DNA of 42,564 nt from Maricaulis salignorans (GTDB lineage: Bacteria; Pseudomonadota; Alphaproteobacteria; Caulobacterales; Maricaulaceae): contig NZ_FNHG01000025.1 of assembly GCF_900103475.1 (NCBI RefSeq), positions 1-42,564 of the forward strand. The letters are read 5' to 3'. Of the stretch, positions 1 through 8,253 are shown one piece after another. Within the stretch, counting starts at the first letter, position 1, and each line of letters begins with the position of its first letter. Both the position numbers and the translations under genes were made by a program. The notes beneath the pieces are model-generated. The model had not been told where the DNA came from. It was given only the letters and a program-made list of their open reading frames with translations, and ran no database searches.

Positions 1-3000
1 TGCATGTAGACCATGCCGGTATCGGTGTCGGTGATGTGGCCGGTGAAGCTGTCGCCCTCTTCATTGGCGACGGGCTGCTGGCGCGCTTCGCCGAACGGCG
101 TGTAGTCCTCCCGCCAGAGCAGGCCGCCACTGGACGTGGTGGCAGCGAGCGGTGAGCCGAGATGATCGCCATGGGTGAAGAAGGCCGCCGTGCCGGACGA
201 GGTCTCGGAGAGCCGCACCACGGTGCGCCCGGCAAGGCGCAGGAAATCATTGGTCTCGCCATTGGTGACATTATTGCGGAAGACCAGCGTGCCGGCCGCA
301 TCGTAGACCGAATAAACCGTCTCGCCATTGATGGTCTGGCGCACGCGCCGACGGTGGGCATCATAAACGAAATCGCCGCTATTGCTGCCGGAGATGGCGA
401 CGGGCTGTTCGGAGCGATCATAGGTCCAGTTGAGCTGGCCGTTGGAAGCCGTATTGCCGCGATTATCATAGCTGTAATTGCGCCAGACATTGCCGGTATC
501 GCTGTCGCGCACCCGCTTGACGCGGTTGAGGCTGTTGTAATCGACCTCCACCGTGCGGCTGCCCAGCGTCTGGCCACGCAGATTATTCAGCGGGTCATAG
601 TCAAAACTGCCACTGCCCCAGGGGCCGCTGGCGGTGATGAGGCGGCCCAGACCATCATAGCCGAAACCGCGGGTCTGGCTGGCCTGGACATGATCGGTGA
701 TCGTGGTGATGCGGGCATTGGCATCATGGCTATAGTCCAGATCGATCAGGGTGCCGCCGCCATTGACCACCATATCGCTCATCAGCTGGCGGGCATTGAA
801 GGCGATCGCCAGCTGGCGGCCATTGCCATAGCTCAAAGATGTCAGGGCACCATTGACGTGATAGTTCGCGGCGCTGGCATAGGTCGAACTGCCAATCGTC
901 AATGCAGTCGCGCGGCCGAAGCCGTCGGGCGTGTAGTTGATCGTGCGGCCGGACGGCGAGGTGCGCGCGGTGATGAAGCCATTGGCATTGCGCGTGTAGC
1001 TCGAGGCGAAGCTGCGGCCATCAAGCGCCAGTGTCTCGCCGGTCAGGGCATCGAGGGCGTCATAGCTATAGGTCCAGCTGGTCGTGCCGCGGAGCGCCGA
1101 GACCAGATTGCCATTGGCGTCATAGCTCAGATCGACATCGGGCGAGGCGTCGGGATAATCGATCTGCGTCAGGCGGCCCCGACTGTCCCAGGACTGGTCG
1201 ACGGTAAAGTTCGACGTCAGGTTGGCACAGCCGGTGGCGACGGGTCGGCCACGGCTGATTCCGGTAAGCTGGCCGGCATTGTCATAGCCAAACAGGGTGT
1301 CACGGTTTTCCGGGACCGAGAGCCGGCACAGGCGAAACCGCGTATCGTAGAAATAGCGCTGCGTCTGATCGACGTTATAGCCATTATGGCTGCCGAACTG
1401 GCGCGCGGTCAGCAGATTGCCCCAGATGTCATAGCTCATCAGAGTGGTGAGCCCCATCGGTTGGGCGATCTCGACCGTATTGCCGTCGCCCGGGCCGCCA
1501 TAGCCCGACGCCGTCGACGTCGTGATATTGCCCATCGGGTCGGTGGTGCGGGTGCGGTTGCCTGACAGATAGGCGGTCAGGGTCGTGGCATAGGGCGCCA
1601 CCGTCTCGGCTGTCTCGATGACCCGGCCGAGACTGTCATATTGCGTCGTGATGCCGTCTGGCGCCGCTGAGGTGGCCGCCGGCAACGAGGTAAATGTGAC
1701 CCGGCCCGTCGCGTCATATTGCGTCCGCTGATAGGTGGAGCCACCGGTGGTCAGGGACTGACGCCGGACCAGCAGAGGCCGGTGTAACCTGTCATGCGTG
1801 GTCGTGACCTGCACCGTCCCGGTCGTCAGCGTCTGCACGATCCCGGCACCGAGGCCGGTATAGGCGATGGTGGTATCGGCGAAGGGGGATGGCCGGTCGA
1901 TACCCGTCAACCAGCCAGCGGCATTGTAGGCGTATCCGGAGGTATACCCCCGGGCATTGGTGACACCGGTGATCCAGCCATTATTGTCGACGGCCACCTG
2001 GATAGTATTGCTGTCGGCCAGAGTGATCGTGCGAGGCTGACCCCGGAGGTAGCTGGAAAAACTGGTTTGCCTGTTCAGCGCGTCGCGGGTCCAGGCCAGG
2101 GTTCCGTCGCCGTTATAGCTCCGGGTCTCAACCCGTGTGCCGAATTGGTCGATACCGGTCGGCATGCCGTCGCTATCATAGGTAACGTCATAAAACTCGA
2201 CGCCATTGAGCACCACACGTTCCGGCAGGCCGAGGATCCAGGCGCTCGTATTGTGTTCGTATTCCGTATCTGTCGTGCGCTGGCCAACGCCTGGCAAATT
2301 CGACTCCTGGAGACTCTGTACCGGATTGCCCCAGCTATAGGTCGAAGATCCGCTATTCGTATTGTAGCTATAATCGGTCGTGTAGACATCGCCGCCCCGA
2401 TTGCGGGTCTGGACCGCCGTCCGCCGCGGTAGCGATGACAGATCGATCGGGGTCAACCCGCTGGGCCCGGCATCGCCGAACCGGGCTTCCACGATATAAG
2501 TCGTGTCGGTGGCTTCAAGGACGGGACCGCCTGCGGAGGCACGGACTTCGACGCGGGTTTGCGCACCGCCTTCGGGCTGGTCGCGCCAGCGATGGTAGAA
2601 GGTAACCACAGCATCGGGGCCCGTCACGCGGGACCAATTGGTCGGATCGCTGAGGGATGTGCCCGACGTGGTGTCCTGCTCGTACTCATAAGTCCATGTG
2701 GCTGTCGGCAAGCCCGGTCCGGAAATCGATTTCTCCATGATCCCGATCACTGGCACGGCGGTCGCATCGACGAGCGGATAAGCGCCGCCGGTCCCCGGGT
2801 CGCCCGGGCCTTGGGCACCGAGGAAAGGACACATGACCGATTGGCGCGTTCGCGAGTCGTAGCTTGCGCGAAGCGCATAGGTTCGCAATGTGAAATCGCC
2901 CTGCGCCCCGGACGGGTGCGTCATCGAAAGATTGTACATTCCCAGACAAAACCGCGAGGGCGGTGTCGAGGATTGGAAACGGTCGAGATTGAAGGTCCAG

Positions 3001-4019
3001 GCCCGTCCATCCGGAAGCGTCAGCGATGCGAGTATCGTTCCGCCGTCGACATACTGTTCAGGGATCCAGGTTCCATCGGTGTTGGTCGACGTCCGATAGG
3101 TGTAGGTCCAGGTGCGCCCATTGGCGCTGGCAGAAGAGACGAGCTGGGAACTGCCGCTATAGTTCAGGGTTATCTGGCGTCCGTCATTGCCGTGAATGCG
3201 GGTCAGACGGCCACTCGAATCATAGGTGTAGCGCACCCAATTGCCGTGTTGATCGGTGACTTCGGTTGCTGCCAGGATATGCGTGTCACGGTTGAGCGAA
3301 CCGTCGTTGAAAGCCCCACCCGGCATGGCATCGCGAACGATGTGACGGTCGAAGCGATAGGTCTGGCCATTCGGTGCATGACCGATGAAGGTATTGTTGC
3401 CCTGACACGTGAAATACCAGTTCGAATTCGTTACATGGGTGGCATTGCTCGGCCAAGGCGCACCGCGTGGATTTTCCAATACGGCTTCACTGGACCCACC
3501 GACCTCCAGCATGACTCCATTGGAGTACTCAGAGCCCCTTATTGTGTGACTGCGACTTGTGAATACCGAGGTGAATTGGCTGTTGAATGAGGTCGAGCAG
3601 CGATCGCCCGTCCAAGGCCGGATATCGGCGGTCACCACGCGAATGCGCGGCACGACATATTCCCAATCGCCGAACTCGGCATTCGTTTGCCCGTAAAGCC
3701 GCCCCTGCCTGTTCCTGCGGTGCAAGGCAACTTGAAGGCCTGAATTACCAGGAATGACGATGTCGGTCTGAAGAAAGTCTATGCTGCCGGTGTGCGGATC
3801 GATCCTGTCACCAAACAAGTCGTCGCCAAGAGGCTGGAGCCGCTCTTCGATATTGAGGCGCTTGTCCCACTCAACCTGCGCAACGATTTCTCCACCAAAT
3901 CCTCCTCCACCGCCGGGCGGGGGGAAGGGAAACCCTTGCCCGATCGCTGCAGTCGGAACGCCAGCAAGAGAGAGCACAGTCACGCAGGCCAGGATGGAAG
4001 AGCGAAGGCTTGGGAGCAT
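1..4019 (-). CDS. RHS/YD-repeat secreted protein, C-terminus cut by window edge
   Basis: The minus strand stays open in one frame from an ATG at 4019 to the window edge (1339 codons, no stop). I checked the frame at four distant points. The N-terminus is a Sec-type signal peptide (hydrophobic ILACVTVLSLAGVPTAA), then a Gly/Pro-rich stretch and a roughly 250-residue N-terminal region. YD repeats follow: YDSSGRLTRI, YDATGRV, YDSLGRVIE, YDNAGQLTGI, YDANGNLVS, YDGLGRLIT. Near the edge are the hallmark RHS core-closing motifs, HGDHLGSPLAAT plus YTPFGE (residues about 1281-1311) and FTGHITDTDTGMVYM (1325-1339). In RHS proteins the core forms a shell and the residues after this last motif are variable, often a toxin. 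That part, any immunity gene and the stop codon lie outside the window. No strong ribosome binding site precedes the ATG, so the exact start is uncertain. Whether it is a toxin or a surface protein cannot be told here. Confidence 0.93.
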   Translation of the reverse strand, partial: MLPSLRSSILACVTVLSLAGVPTAAIGQGFPFPPPGGGGGFGGEIVAQVEWDKRLNIEERLQPLGDDLFGDRIDPHTGSIDFLQTDIVIPGNSGLQVALHRRNRQGRLYGQTNAEFGDWEYVVPRIRVVTADIRPWTGDRCSTSFNSQFTSVFTSRSHTIRGSEYSNGVMLEVGGSSEAVLENPRGAPWPSNATHVTNSNWYFTCQGNNTFIGHAPNGQTYRFDRHIVRDAMPGGAFNDGSLNRDTHILAATEVTDQHGNWVRYTYDSSGRLTRIHGNDGRQITLNYSGSSQLVSSASANGRTWTYTYRTSTNTDGTWIPEQYVDGGTILASLTLPDGRAWTFNLDRFQSSTPPSRFCLGMYNLSMTHPSGAQGDFTLRTYALRASYDSRTRQSVMCPFLGAQGPGDPGTGGAYPLVDATAVPVIGIMEKSISGPGLPTATWTYEYEQDTTSGTSLSDPTNWSRVTGPDAVVTFYHRWRDQPEGGAQTRVEVRASAGGPVLEATDTTYIVEARFGDAGPSGLTPIDLSSLPRRTAVQTRNRGGDVYTTDYSYNTNSGSSTYSWGNPVQSLQESNLPGVGQRTTDTEYEHNTSAWILGLPERVVLNGVEFYDVTYDSDGMPTGIDQFGTRVETRSYNGDGTLAWTRDALNRQTSFSSYLRGQPRTITLADSNTIQVAVDNNGWITGVTNARGYTSGYAYNAAGWLTGIDRPSPFADTTIAYTGLGAGIVQTLTTGTVQVTTTHDRLHRPLLVRRQSLTTGGSTYQRTQYDATGRVTFTSLPAATSAAPDGITTQYDSLGRVIETAETVAPYATTLTAYLSGNRTRTTDPMGNITTSTASGYGGPGDGNTVEIAQPMGLTTLMSYDIWGNLLTARQFGSHNGYNVDQTQRYFYDTRFRLCRLSVPENRDTLFGYDNAGQLTGISRGRPVATGCANLTSNFTVDQSWDSRGRLTQIDYPDASPDVDLSYDANGNLVSALRGTTSWTYSYDALDALTGETLALDGRSFASSYTRNANGFITARTSPSGRTINYTPDGFGRATALTIGSSTYASAANYHVNGALTSLSYGNGRQLAIAFNARQLMSDMVVNGGGTLIDLDYSHDANARITTITDHVQASQTRGFGYDGLGRLITASGPWGSGSFDYDPLNNLRGQTLGSRTVEVDYNSLNRVKRVRDSDTGNVWRNYSYDNRGNTASNGQLNWTYDRSEQPVAISGSNSGDFVYDAHRRRVRQTINGETVYSVYDAAGTLVFRNNVTNGETNDFLRLAGRTVVRLSETSSGTAAFFTHGDHLGSPLAATTSSGGLLWREDYTPFGEARQQPVANEEGDSFTGHITDTDTGMVYM

Positions 4020-4560
4020 AAGAAAACAATCCGTGTAATGCGGGTCTACACAAGTAGGGATTAATCACGCAGGGATCTTACACAGCCAATAACGAACGTA
4101 AAGGTTGTCTGAACCGAGCAATGTGACGGCCCGCCATCAAAAACCGGGAACGGACGAAATTACCGGCCCGAGCCACACGCACGGCACGAGCGGGGCGTTG
4201 TTTGAATTCAGCGGCCGGTGCGCGCACCAGCGCCAACCCGCACCGGCAGCACAGCTGCCGTGTCCCCTCGCGGTCCAGCTTGTCCGCCCCCCGGCGGCGC
4301 GCGGCCATAATCGCGGCCGTTTTCGCTCTTTGACATCGTCGATGGATCACCAAAAACGCGTCCGCGTCGCGCCGGAATGCCACCGGACGGCGGGCATTGT
4401 GCAGGCGCGGGGCCGGTGCTTCGGTGGCAGGCTGACAGGCTGACAGGCTGACAGGCTCTGCCATCCGCCCTGTCATGGCGCCCGGGCCTTTACTGGCAGG
4501 GCTGCAGCCCCGCAATGACAGGATGGCAGACTGGCAGAGTGTTCGCCGCCAAAAACCGCC
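4020..4560. other. Intergenic region upstream of the RHS gene
   Basis: 541 bases lie between the divergently placed RHS start and the rlmE stop. The RHS promoter must be in the left part (about 4020-4150, AT-richer than its surroundings), but I see no convincing -35/-10 pair. The right part holds the repeat described separately. Reading frames of 112 and 145 residues here have Arg/Ala/Pro-rich, low-complexity translations with no recognisable motif, and I do not call them genes. Confidence 0.6.
4431..4529. repeat. 8-bp tandem repeat joined to a long imperfect inverted repeat
   Basis: Three exact copies of GCTGACAG run from 4431 to 4454, with partial copies on both sides. They are followed at once by an inverted repeat: the arm CTGCCATCC + TGTCAT (4458-4466 and 4471-4476) pairs with ATGACA + GGATGGCAG (4515-4529), leaving a 4-base GCCC bulge. 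A further palindrome GGGCTGCAGCCC sits in the loop (4499-4510). There is no T-run, so this is not a classical terminator, although it lies just downstream of rlmE. It resembles dispersed intergenic palindromic repeats of REP type; a genome-wide copy count would settle that. Confidence 0.6.
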
Positions 4561-5325
4561 TCAGCCCTTGAATCCCATCGCGATCAAGAACGTCTCGGCG
4601 CTTTCCGAACGGCTCGAGGCCGGTTTGAAATGGCGCACCTTGCCAAAACGCTGTTTGAGCTGTTCGAGCAGATCGGCCTCGGCGCCGCCCTGGAAAACCT
4701 TGGCGATGAAGAAGCCGCCCGGCTTGAGGGTTTCAAACGCGAACAGGGTCGCCAGCTCGACCAGGCCAACAATGCGGACATGGTCGGTATTCTTGTGGCC
4801 GGTCGTCCACGGTGCCAGATCCGAGATCACGCCATCGGCCGGTCCGCCCATCGCGGCCTTGACCATGTCGGGCGCGTCGTCCTCGGTGAAATCCTTCTCG
4901 AAAATCGTCGCGCCATCGATCGGGTCAATCGGCAGAAGGTCAATCCCGATCACTTCGGAAACGCCCTTCTTGACGCAGACCTGCAGCCAGCCGCCCGGCG
5001 CCGAGCCGAGATCGACAATGCGCATGCCCGGCCGGATAAAGCGGAAGCGCTCGTCGAGCTCGATCAGCTTGTAGGCGGCGCGGGAGCGATAGCCCTCCAT
5101 CTGGGCTTTCTTGACATAGGGGTCATTGAGCTGGCGTTGGAGCCAGTTCTTCGACGAGGTCTTGCGGCCACGCGCGGTCTTGACGCGCTCGAACATCTGT
5201 TTCGAGGCGCGGCTGTCACCGCCCTTGGTGACGGGGCCACCGACACGGCGGCGGCGCTTATTGTCATCGACCGGCGGGGTGTCACCGGCCGACTTGTTGT
5301 CGTCTTCGTCCGAAGGTCCACTCAT
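4561..5325 (-). CDS. rlmE: 23S rRNA 2'-O-ribose methyltransferase RlmE (FtsJ/RrmJ)
   Basis: 254 residues. The protein methylates the 2'-OH of U2552 in the A-loop of 23S rRNA using SAM, a late step in 50S assembly. The SAM-binding motif DLGSAPGGW is at 105-113. The K-D-K-E catalytic tetrad is visible as K86 (SRAAYKL), D169 (ISDLAP), K209 (FIAKVFQG) and E244 (SAETFL). A basic N-terminal extension of about 55 residues (KRRRRVGG, KTARGRK) precedes the fold, making it longer than the roughly 209-residue E. coli protein; such basic tails are common in alphaproteobacteria and probably bind rRNA. The ATG overlaps the stop of the upstream Ppx/GppA gene by 4 bp (ATGA), so the two are translationally coupled in that order. 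Confidence 0.95.
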   Translation of the reverse strand: MSGPSDEDDNKSAGDTPPVDDNKRRRRVGGPVTKGGDSRASKQMFERVKTARGRKTSSKNWLQRQLNDPYVKKAQMEGYRSRAAYKLIELDERFRFIRPGMRIVDLGSAPGGWLQVCVKKGVSEVIGIDLLPIDPIDGATIFEKDFTEDDAPDMVKAAMGGPADGVISDLAPWTTGHKNTDHVRIVGLVELATLFAFETLKPGGFFIAKVFQGGAEADLLEQLKQRFGKVRHFKPASSRSESAETFLIAMGFKG

Positions 5326-6422
5326 GTGCTGGTCGCTCCCGGCGATTTCTTCTTGCGGCGGCGTGATTTGTTACGGCGCATCAGATTGAGCAACAGGCCC
5401 TCGCGCAAGCCGCGATCACCGACGCGCAAATTCTCCGCCGGCCACAGCTCGGCCACCGCTTCATAGATCGCACAGCCCGCCAGTACCAGCTCGGCCCGGT
5501 CGCTGCCAATCGTCGGCTCCTTCGAACGCCCCGCCAGATCAAGTACCCGCAGGCGGGTGCAGGCGGCTTCCGCCTCGGCGCAGCTCATCCACAAACCGTC
5601 GACCTTGGCGCGCTCATAGCGGGGCAGACGCAAATGCACGCCGGCGATCGAGGTGACCGTCCCCGACGTGCCGACCAGATGCGCCCGGCCTTCGGAGAAA
5701 AGCGACCGCATGGAGCGCGCGCCGCGCGGCGTCTTCATCAGCTGGCGCGCATAGGATTTCATATCATCATACCAGGCCTGACGATCCTCGCGCTCGGGAA
5801 AGCGCTCCGCCAGGGTGACAACGCCGACCGGCGTCGAGGTCCAGGAGCGCACCGGTGGCCGGCCGCCGCTCTGCAGCCCGCCGCGCTCGCGCCAAGCGGC
5901 CAGGTCGACCCAGGACAATTCGGTGGAACCGCCGCCGATATCGATCACCAGCGCGGCATCCTTCTCCTCATCGAGCAGGTCGAGACAGCCATGCAAGGCC
6001 AGGCGCGCTTCCTCCTCGGGCGTGATGAGGTCGAAGGCGATACCGGTTTCCGCCTTCACCCGCTCGAGGAATTCAACGCCATTGCTGGCCTCGCGGCAGG
6101 CCTGTGTGGCAATCGCCCGGTGGCGGATCTGGGCGTGGCGGCCGAGCTTGTCGGCACAGACACGCAAGGCATCGACGGCCCGGTCCATGGCCCCCTCGGA
6201 GAGCACGCCATGCGCATTCAGCCCTTCGCCGAGGCGAACGACGCGGGAAAACGCATCAATGACCTGAAACCCGCCGCTCGTGCGTTGCGCGAGCAGCATG
6301 CGACAATTATTCGTACCCAGATCGATCGCGCCGTACACGGGAATGGTCGGCCGACGCCGTCCGCTCCGCTTGCGTGCGGCGGATCCGGTCCCCGGATTAT
6401 CCGGGGGCGAAGGCTCCGCCAT
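5322..6422 (-). CDS. Exopolyphosphatase / pppGpp phosphohydrolase (Ppx/GppA family)
   Basis: 366 residues of the actin/ASKHA fold. The family hydrolyses polyphosphate or the gamma phosphate of pppGpp in the cytoplasm. The phosphate-1 motif is AIDLGTNNCRMLL (32-44). The conserved ATQACREA segment carries the expected catalytic Glu (E111), and the phosphate-2 motif DIGGGSTE is at 161-168. This is the short form, without the C-terminal HD domain of E. coli Ppx and GppA, and it has a basic tail (KSRRRKKK). The open frame extends upstream to 6611, but I chose ATG 6422 because a GAGAGGA Shine-Dalgarno lies about 6 bases before it and the upstream translation looks non-coding. Sequence alone does not separate polyphosphatase from GppA activity. 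Confidence 0.92.
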   Translation of the reverse strand: MAEPSPPDNPGTGSAARKRSGRRRPTIPVYGAIDLGTNNCRMLLAQRTSGGFQVIDAFSRVVRLGEGLNAHGVLSEGAMDRAVDALRVCADKLGRHAQIRHRAIATQACREASNGVEFLERVKAETGIAFDLITPEEEARLALHGCLDLLDEEKDAALVIDIGGGSTELSWVDLAAWRERGGLQSGGRPPVRSWTSTPVGVVTLAERFPEREDRQAWYDDMKSYARQLMKTPRGARSMRSLFSEGRAHLVGTSGTVTSIAGVHLRLPRYERAKVDGLWMSCAEAEAACTRLRVLDLAGRSKEPTIGSDRAELVLAGCAIYEAVAELWPAENLRVGDRGLREGLLLNLMRRNKSRRRKKKSPGATST

Positions 6423-6627
6423 GTCAGTCCTCTCGCCAGTACGGTGCGCCTGCAAAGGCTGGCGCAACACGATCTGGCCTGATTTAGTCTTCATGATCAG
6501 CATACGCGTCTTCCACAAGGCCGCAAGGCGGCGTAACGCAAGCAGGCGCCAGGCGGGGGCGGCACACCCGCAGTACCGACTGCGATTGGCCCACGCGAAA
6601 TTAACCGGCAAGGTTCAGAGTGTTGTG

Positions 6628-6963
6628 ATGGAAATGCGAGAAGCAAAATTTGGCCTGGGCGATGTCGTTCGTCACCGACTCTACCCGTTTCGCGGTGTGA
6701 TCGTTGATGTCGACGCCGAATTTTCCAATACCGAGGAATGGTATGAATCAATCCCGGCCGAAGTTCGCCCCGATCGCGATCAGCCCTTCTATCACCTGCT
6801 CGCCGAGAATGAGGACAGCTATTACGGCGCCTATGTCTCCGAGCAGAACCTGCTGCCGGACGCGGAAAACGGTCCGATCAGCCACCCGCAGATCGACGAG
6901 GCTTTCGAGGCTTTTGACGGCACCCGCTACATTCTGCGCGACCTGCCGCAAGTCTCCAATTAA
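6628..6963 (+). CDS. hspQ: Heat shock protein HspQ
   Basis: 111 residues, beginning MEMREAKFGLGDVVRHR, with the conserved core RLYPFRGVIVDVD, EEWYESIP, FYHLLAEN, YGAYVSEQNL and an acidic C-terminal part ending DLPQVSN. In E. coli this hemimethylated-DNA-binding/YccV-like protein is a Lon specificity factor and is itself heat-regulated; in alphaproteobacteria it is a conserved single gene. The start at 6628 gives the usual family N-terminus; a second in-frame ATG at 6634 is possible. It is divergent from the Ppx/GppA gene, so 6423-6627 should hold promoters for both. Confidence 0.9.
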   Translation: MEMREAKFGLGDVVRHRLYPFRGVIVDVDAEFSNTEEWYESIPAEVRPDRDQPFYHLLAENEDSYYGAYVSEQNLLPDAENGPISHPQIDEAFEAFDGTRYILRDLPQVSN

Positions 6964-7094
6964 CCCGGCATAAACCCTGTTCTCACAAGCCTCGAGCCGG
7001 TCCGGTCCGGACCCTGTTTCTGGCCCGTGACTTGCTGTCCTCCCGACCTGTGCCCGGATTGATACATCCGGCGTCTGGACGAGGAGCGCAGCTG

Positions 7095-8159
7095 ATGACT
7101 GACAACCGGAATATGGGAATCGATACGCTGCGCGGGCTGGCCTGCGTCCTGCTGGTGGCCTTCCACGTCATTGGCGAAGCGCCCGAACACGGCCTGCGTC
7201 TCGACTGGGATCACCCCTTCGCCCTGTTCTCGGCCCTGTTCTTCCATCTGCGCATGCCGCTCTTCGCCATGCTGTCGGGCTTCGTCTACGCCTACCGGCC
7301 GATCCGGCGCGGTGAAGGCGGCAAATTCCTGACCGGCAAGACGCGCCGCCTGGTCCTGCCCTATCTGTTCGCCGCCACCGCCTTCGCCGTCGTCAATACG
7401 GTGCTCGGCGGGGCCTATGCCGTGCCGCTGGGCGATTTCTGGCAGGTCTATCTGGAGCCCTATGCGCATTTCTGGTTCCTGCATTCCATCCTGACGATCT
7501 TCCTCGTCATCGCCGCGCTGGACTGGATCTGGCCGCGCGCACCGCTGCAGGTCGCGATCGGCTTCCTGGTGGTCACATCCCTGCTTTTCCTCACCCCGTT
7601 TGGCGGCGAGATCAAACTCTTCTCTTTCTTCCACACGCCTTATCTGGCGCCCTTCTTCGCGCTCGGCCTGGTGATCAACCGGATGGAAATGGCCAAGGTC
7701 GCGCAATTGCCGCGTCAGCTGGTCTCGACCGTCCTGATTGGCGGCCTGGTCTCGATGCTGGCGGTACATGCCTATATCGTGTTGACCGATCCGGGCCATG
7801 AGCTGCTGCGCCGTGACGCCGTCGCTCTGGGTCTGGGCCTGTGCTTCTCCGGCGCGCTGATCATGCACCGCTTCTCGATCGCGCCGCTGGCCTGGCTCGG
7901 CCAGTATTCCTTCTCGATCTATCTCTACCACATGTTCGGCGCGCTCGGCCTGCAGATGGTCTACAACTTCATCGGCATGCCCGACGCCTCGCTGGGTCTG
8001 GCGCTCGGCATGATTGCCGGCCTTGGTGCCCCCGTGGTGTTCCAGATCGTGACACTTCGGGTGGGTGGCTTTGCGCCGCTCCTGGCGCTGGGACTGAAAT
8101 CGCGCCGGTCGGCGAGCCCGCACGCCGCCGCCATGCCGCGTCCCGCCAGCGCGATCTGA
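7095..8159 (+). CDS. Acyltransferase 3 family integral membrane protein
   Basis: 354 residues with about ten predicted membrane segments. It opens with the typical family signature IDTLRGLACVLLVAFHVIG, including the R and H expected to act in acyl transfer. This is followed by PLFAMLSGFVYAYR, a FWFLHSIL segment and the late YSFSIYLYHM motif. Proteins of this family (OafA/OpgC-like) transfer acetyl or succinyl groups to surface glycans; the acceptor cannot be told here. The ATG at 7095 has GAGGAG about 9 bases upstream, and an in-frame ATG at 7032 lacks support. It stands alone between hspQ (131 bp away) and a bidirectional terminator. Confidence 0.9.
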   Translation: MTDNRNMGIDTLRGLACVLLVAFHVIGEAPEHGLRLDWDHPFALFSALFFHLRMPLFAMLSGFVYAYRPIRRGEGGKFLTGKTRRLVLPYLFAATAFAVVNTVLGGAYAVPLGDFWQVYLEPYAHFWFLHSILTIFLVIAALDWIWPRAPLQVAIGFLVVTSLLFLTPFGGEIKLFSFFHTPYLAPFFALGLVINRMEMAKVAQLPRQLVSTVLIGGLVSMLAVHAYIVLTDPGHELLRRDAVALGLGLCFSGALIMHRFSIAPLAWLGQYSFSIYLYHMFGALGLQMVYNFIGMPDASLGLALGMIAGLGAPVVFQIVTLRVGGFAPLLALGLKSRRSASPHAAAMPRPASAI

Positions 8160-8195
8160 CAGCGCGATTTGACAGCGCCGGCACACAACATGAAA

Positions 8196-8227
8196 AAAGG
8201 CCAGGACCGGTGCCGGTCCTGGCCTTT
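8196..8227. terminator. Bidirectional Rho-independent terminator
   Basis: The arms AAAGGCCAGGACCGG (8196-8210) and CCGGTCCTGGCCTTT (8213-8227) are exact reverse complements around a short TG centre. An A-run precedes the left arm, giving a T-run for minus-strand transcripts, and TTTCTC follows on the plus strand. It sits between the convergent acyltransferase and fumarylacetoacetate hydrolase genes and can stop both. Confidence 0.92.
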
Positions 8228-8253
8228 CTCGTGGATAGAGGCGGCGTCAGGCC

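Noticed and set aside
162-1565. 467-codon plus-strand open frame
   Set aside because: It lies antisense to the RHS coding frame, and its translation is a low-complexity Ile/Ala/Gly-rich string with no domain; the minus strand carries clear YD repeats.
4078-4515. 145-codon frame (minus) and 112-codon frame (plus) upstream of the RHS gene
   Set aside because: No ribosome site or domain; composition looks non-coding and part of the minus-strand frame is made of the GCTGACAG repeat.
6990-7020. GGTCCGGACC palindrome after hspQ as a terminator
   Set aside because: No loop space and no T-run follow; it could as well be chance in GC-rich DNA.
6960-8186. 408-codon minus-strand open frame rich in Gln, Asp and Glu
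   Set aside because: Antisense shadow of the acyltransferase; the plus strand encodes an unmistakable membrane enzyme with its own ribosome site.
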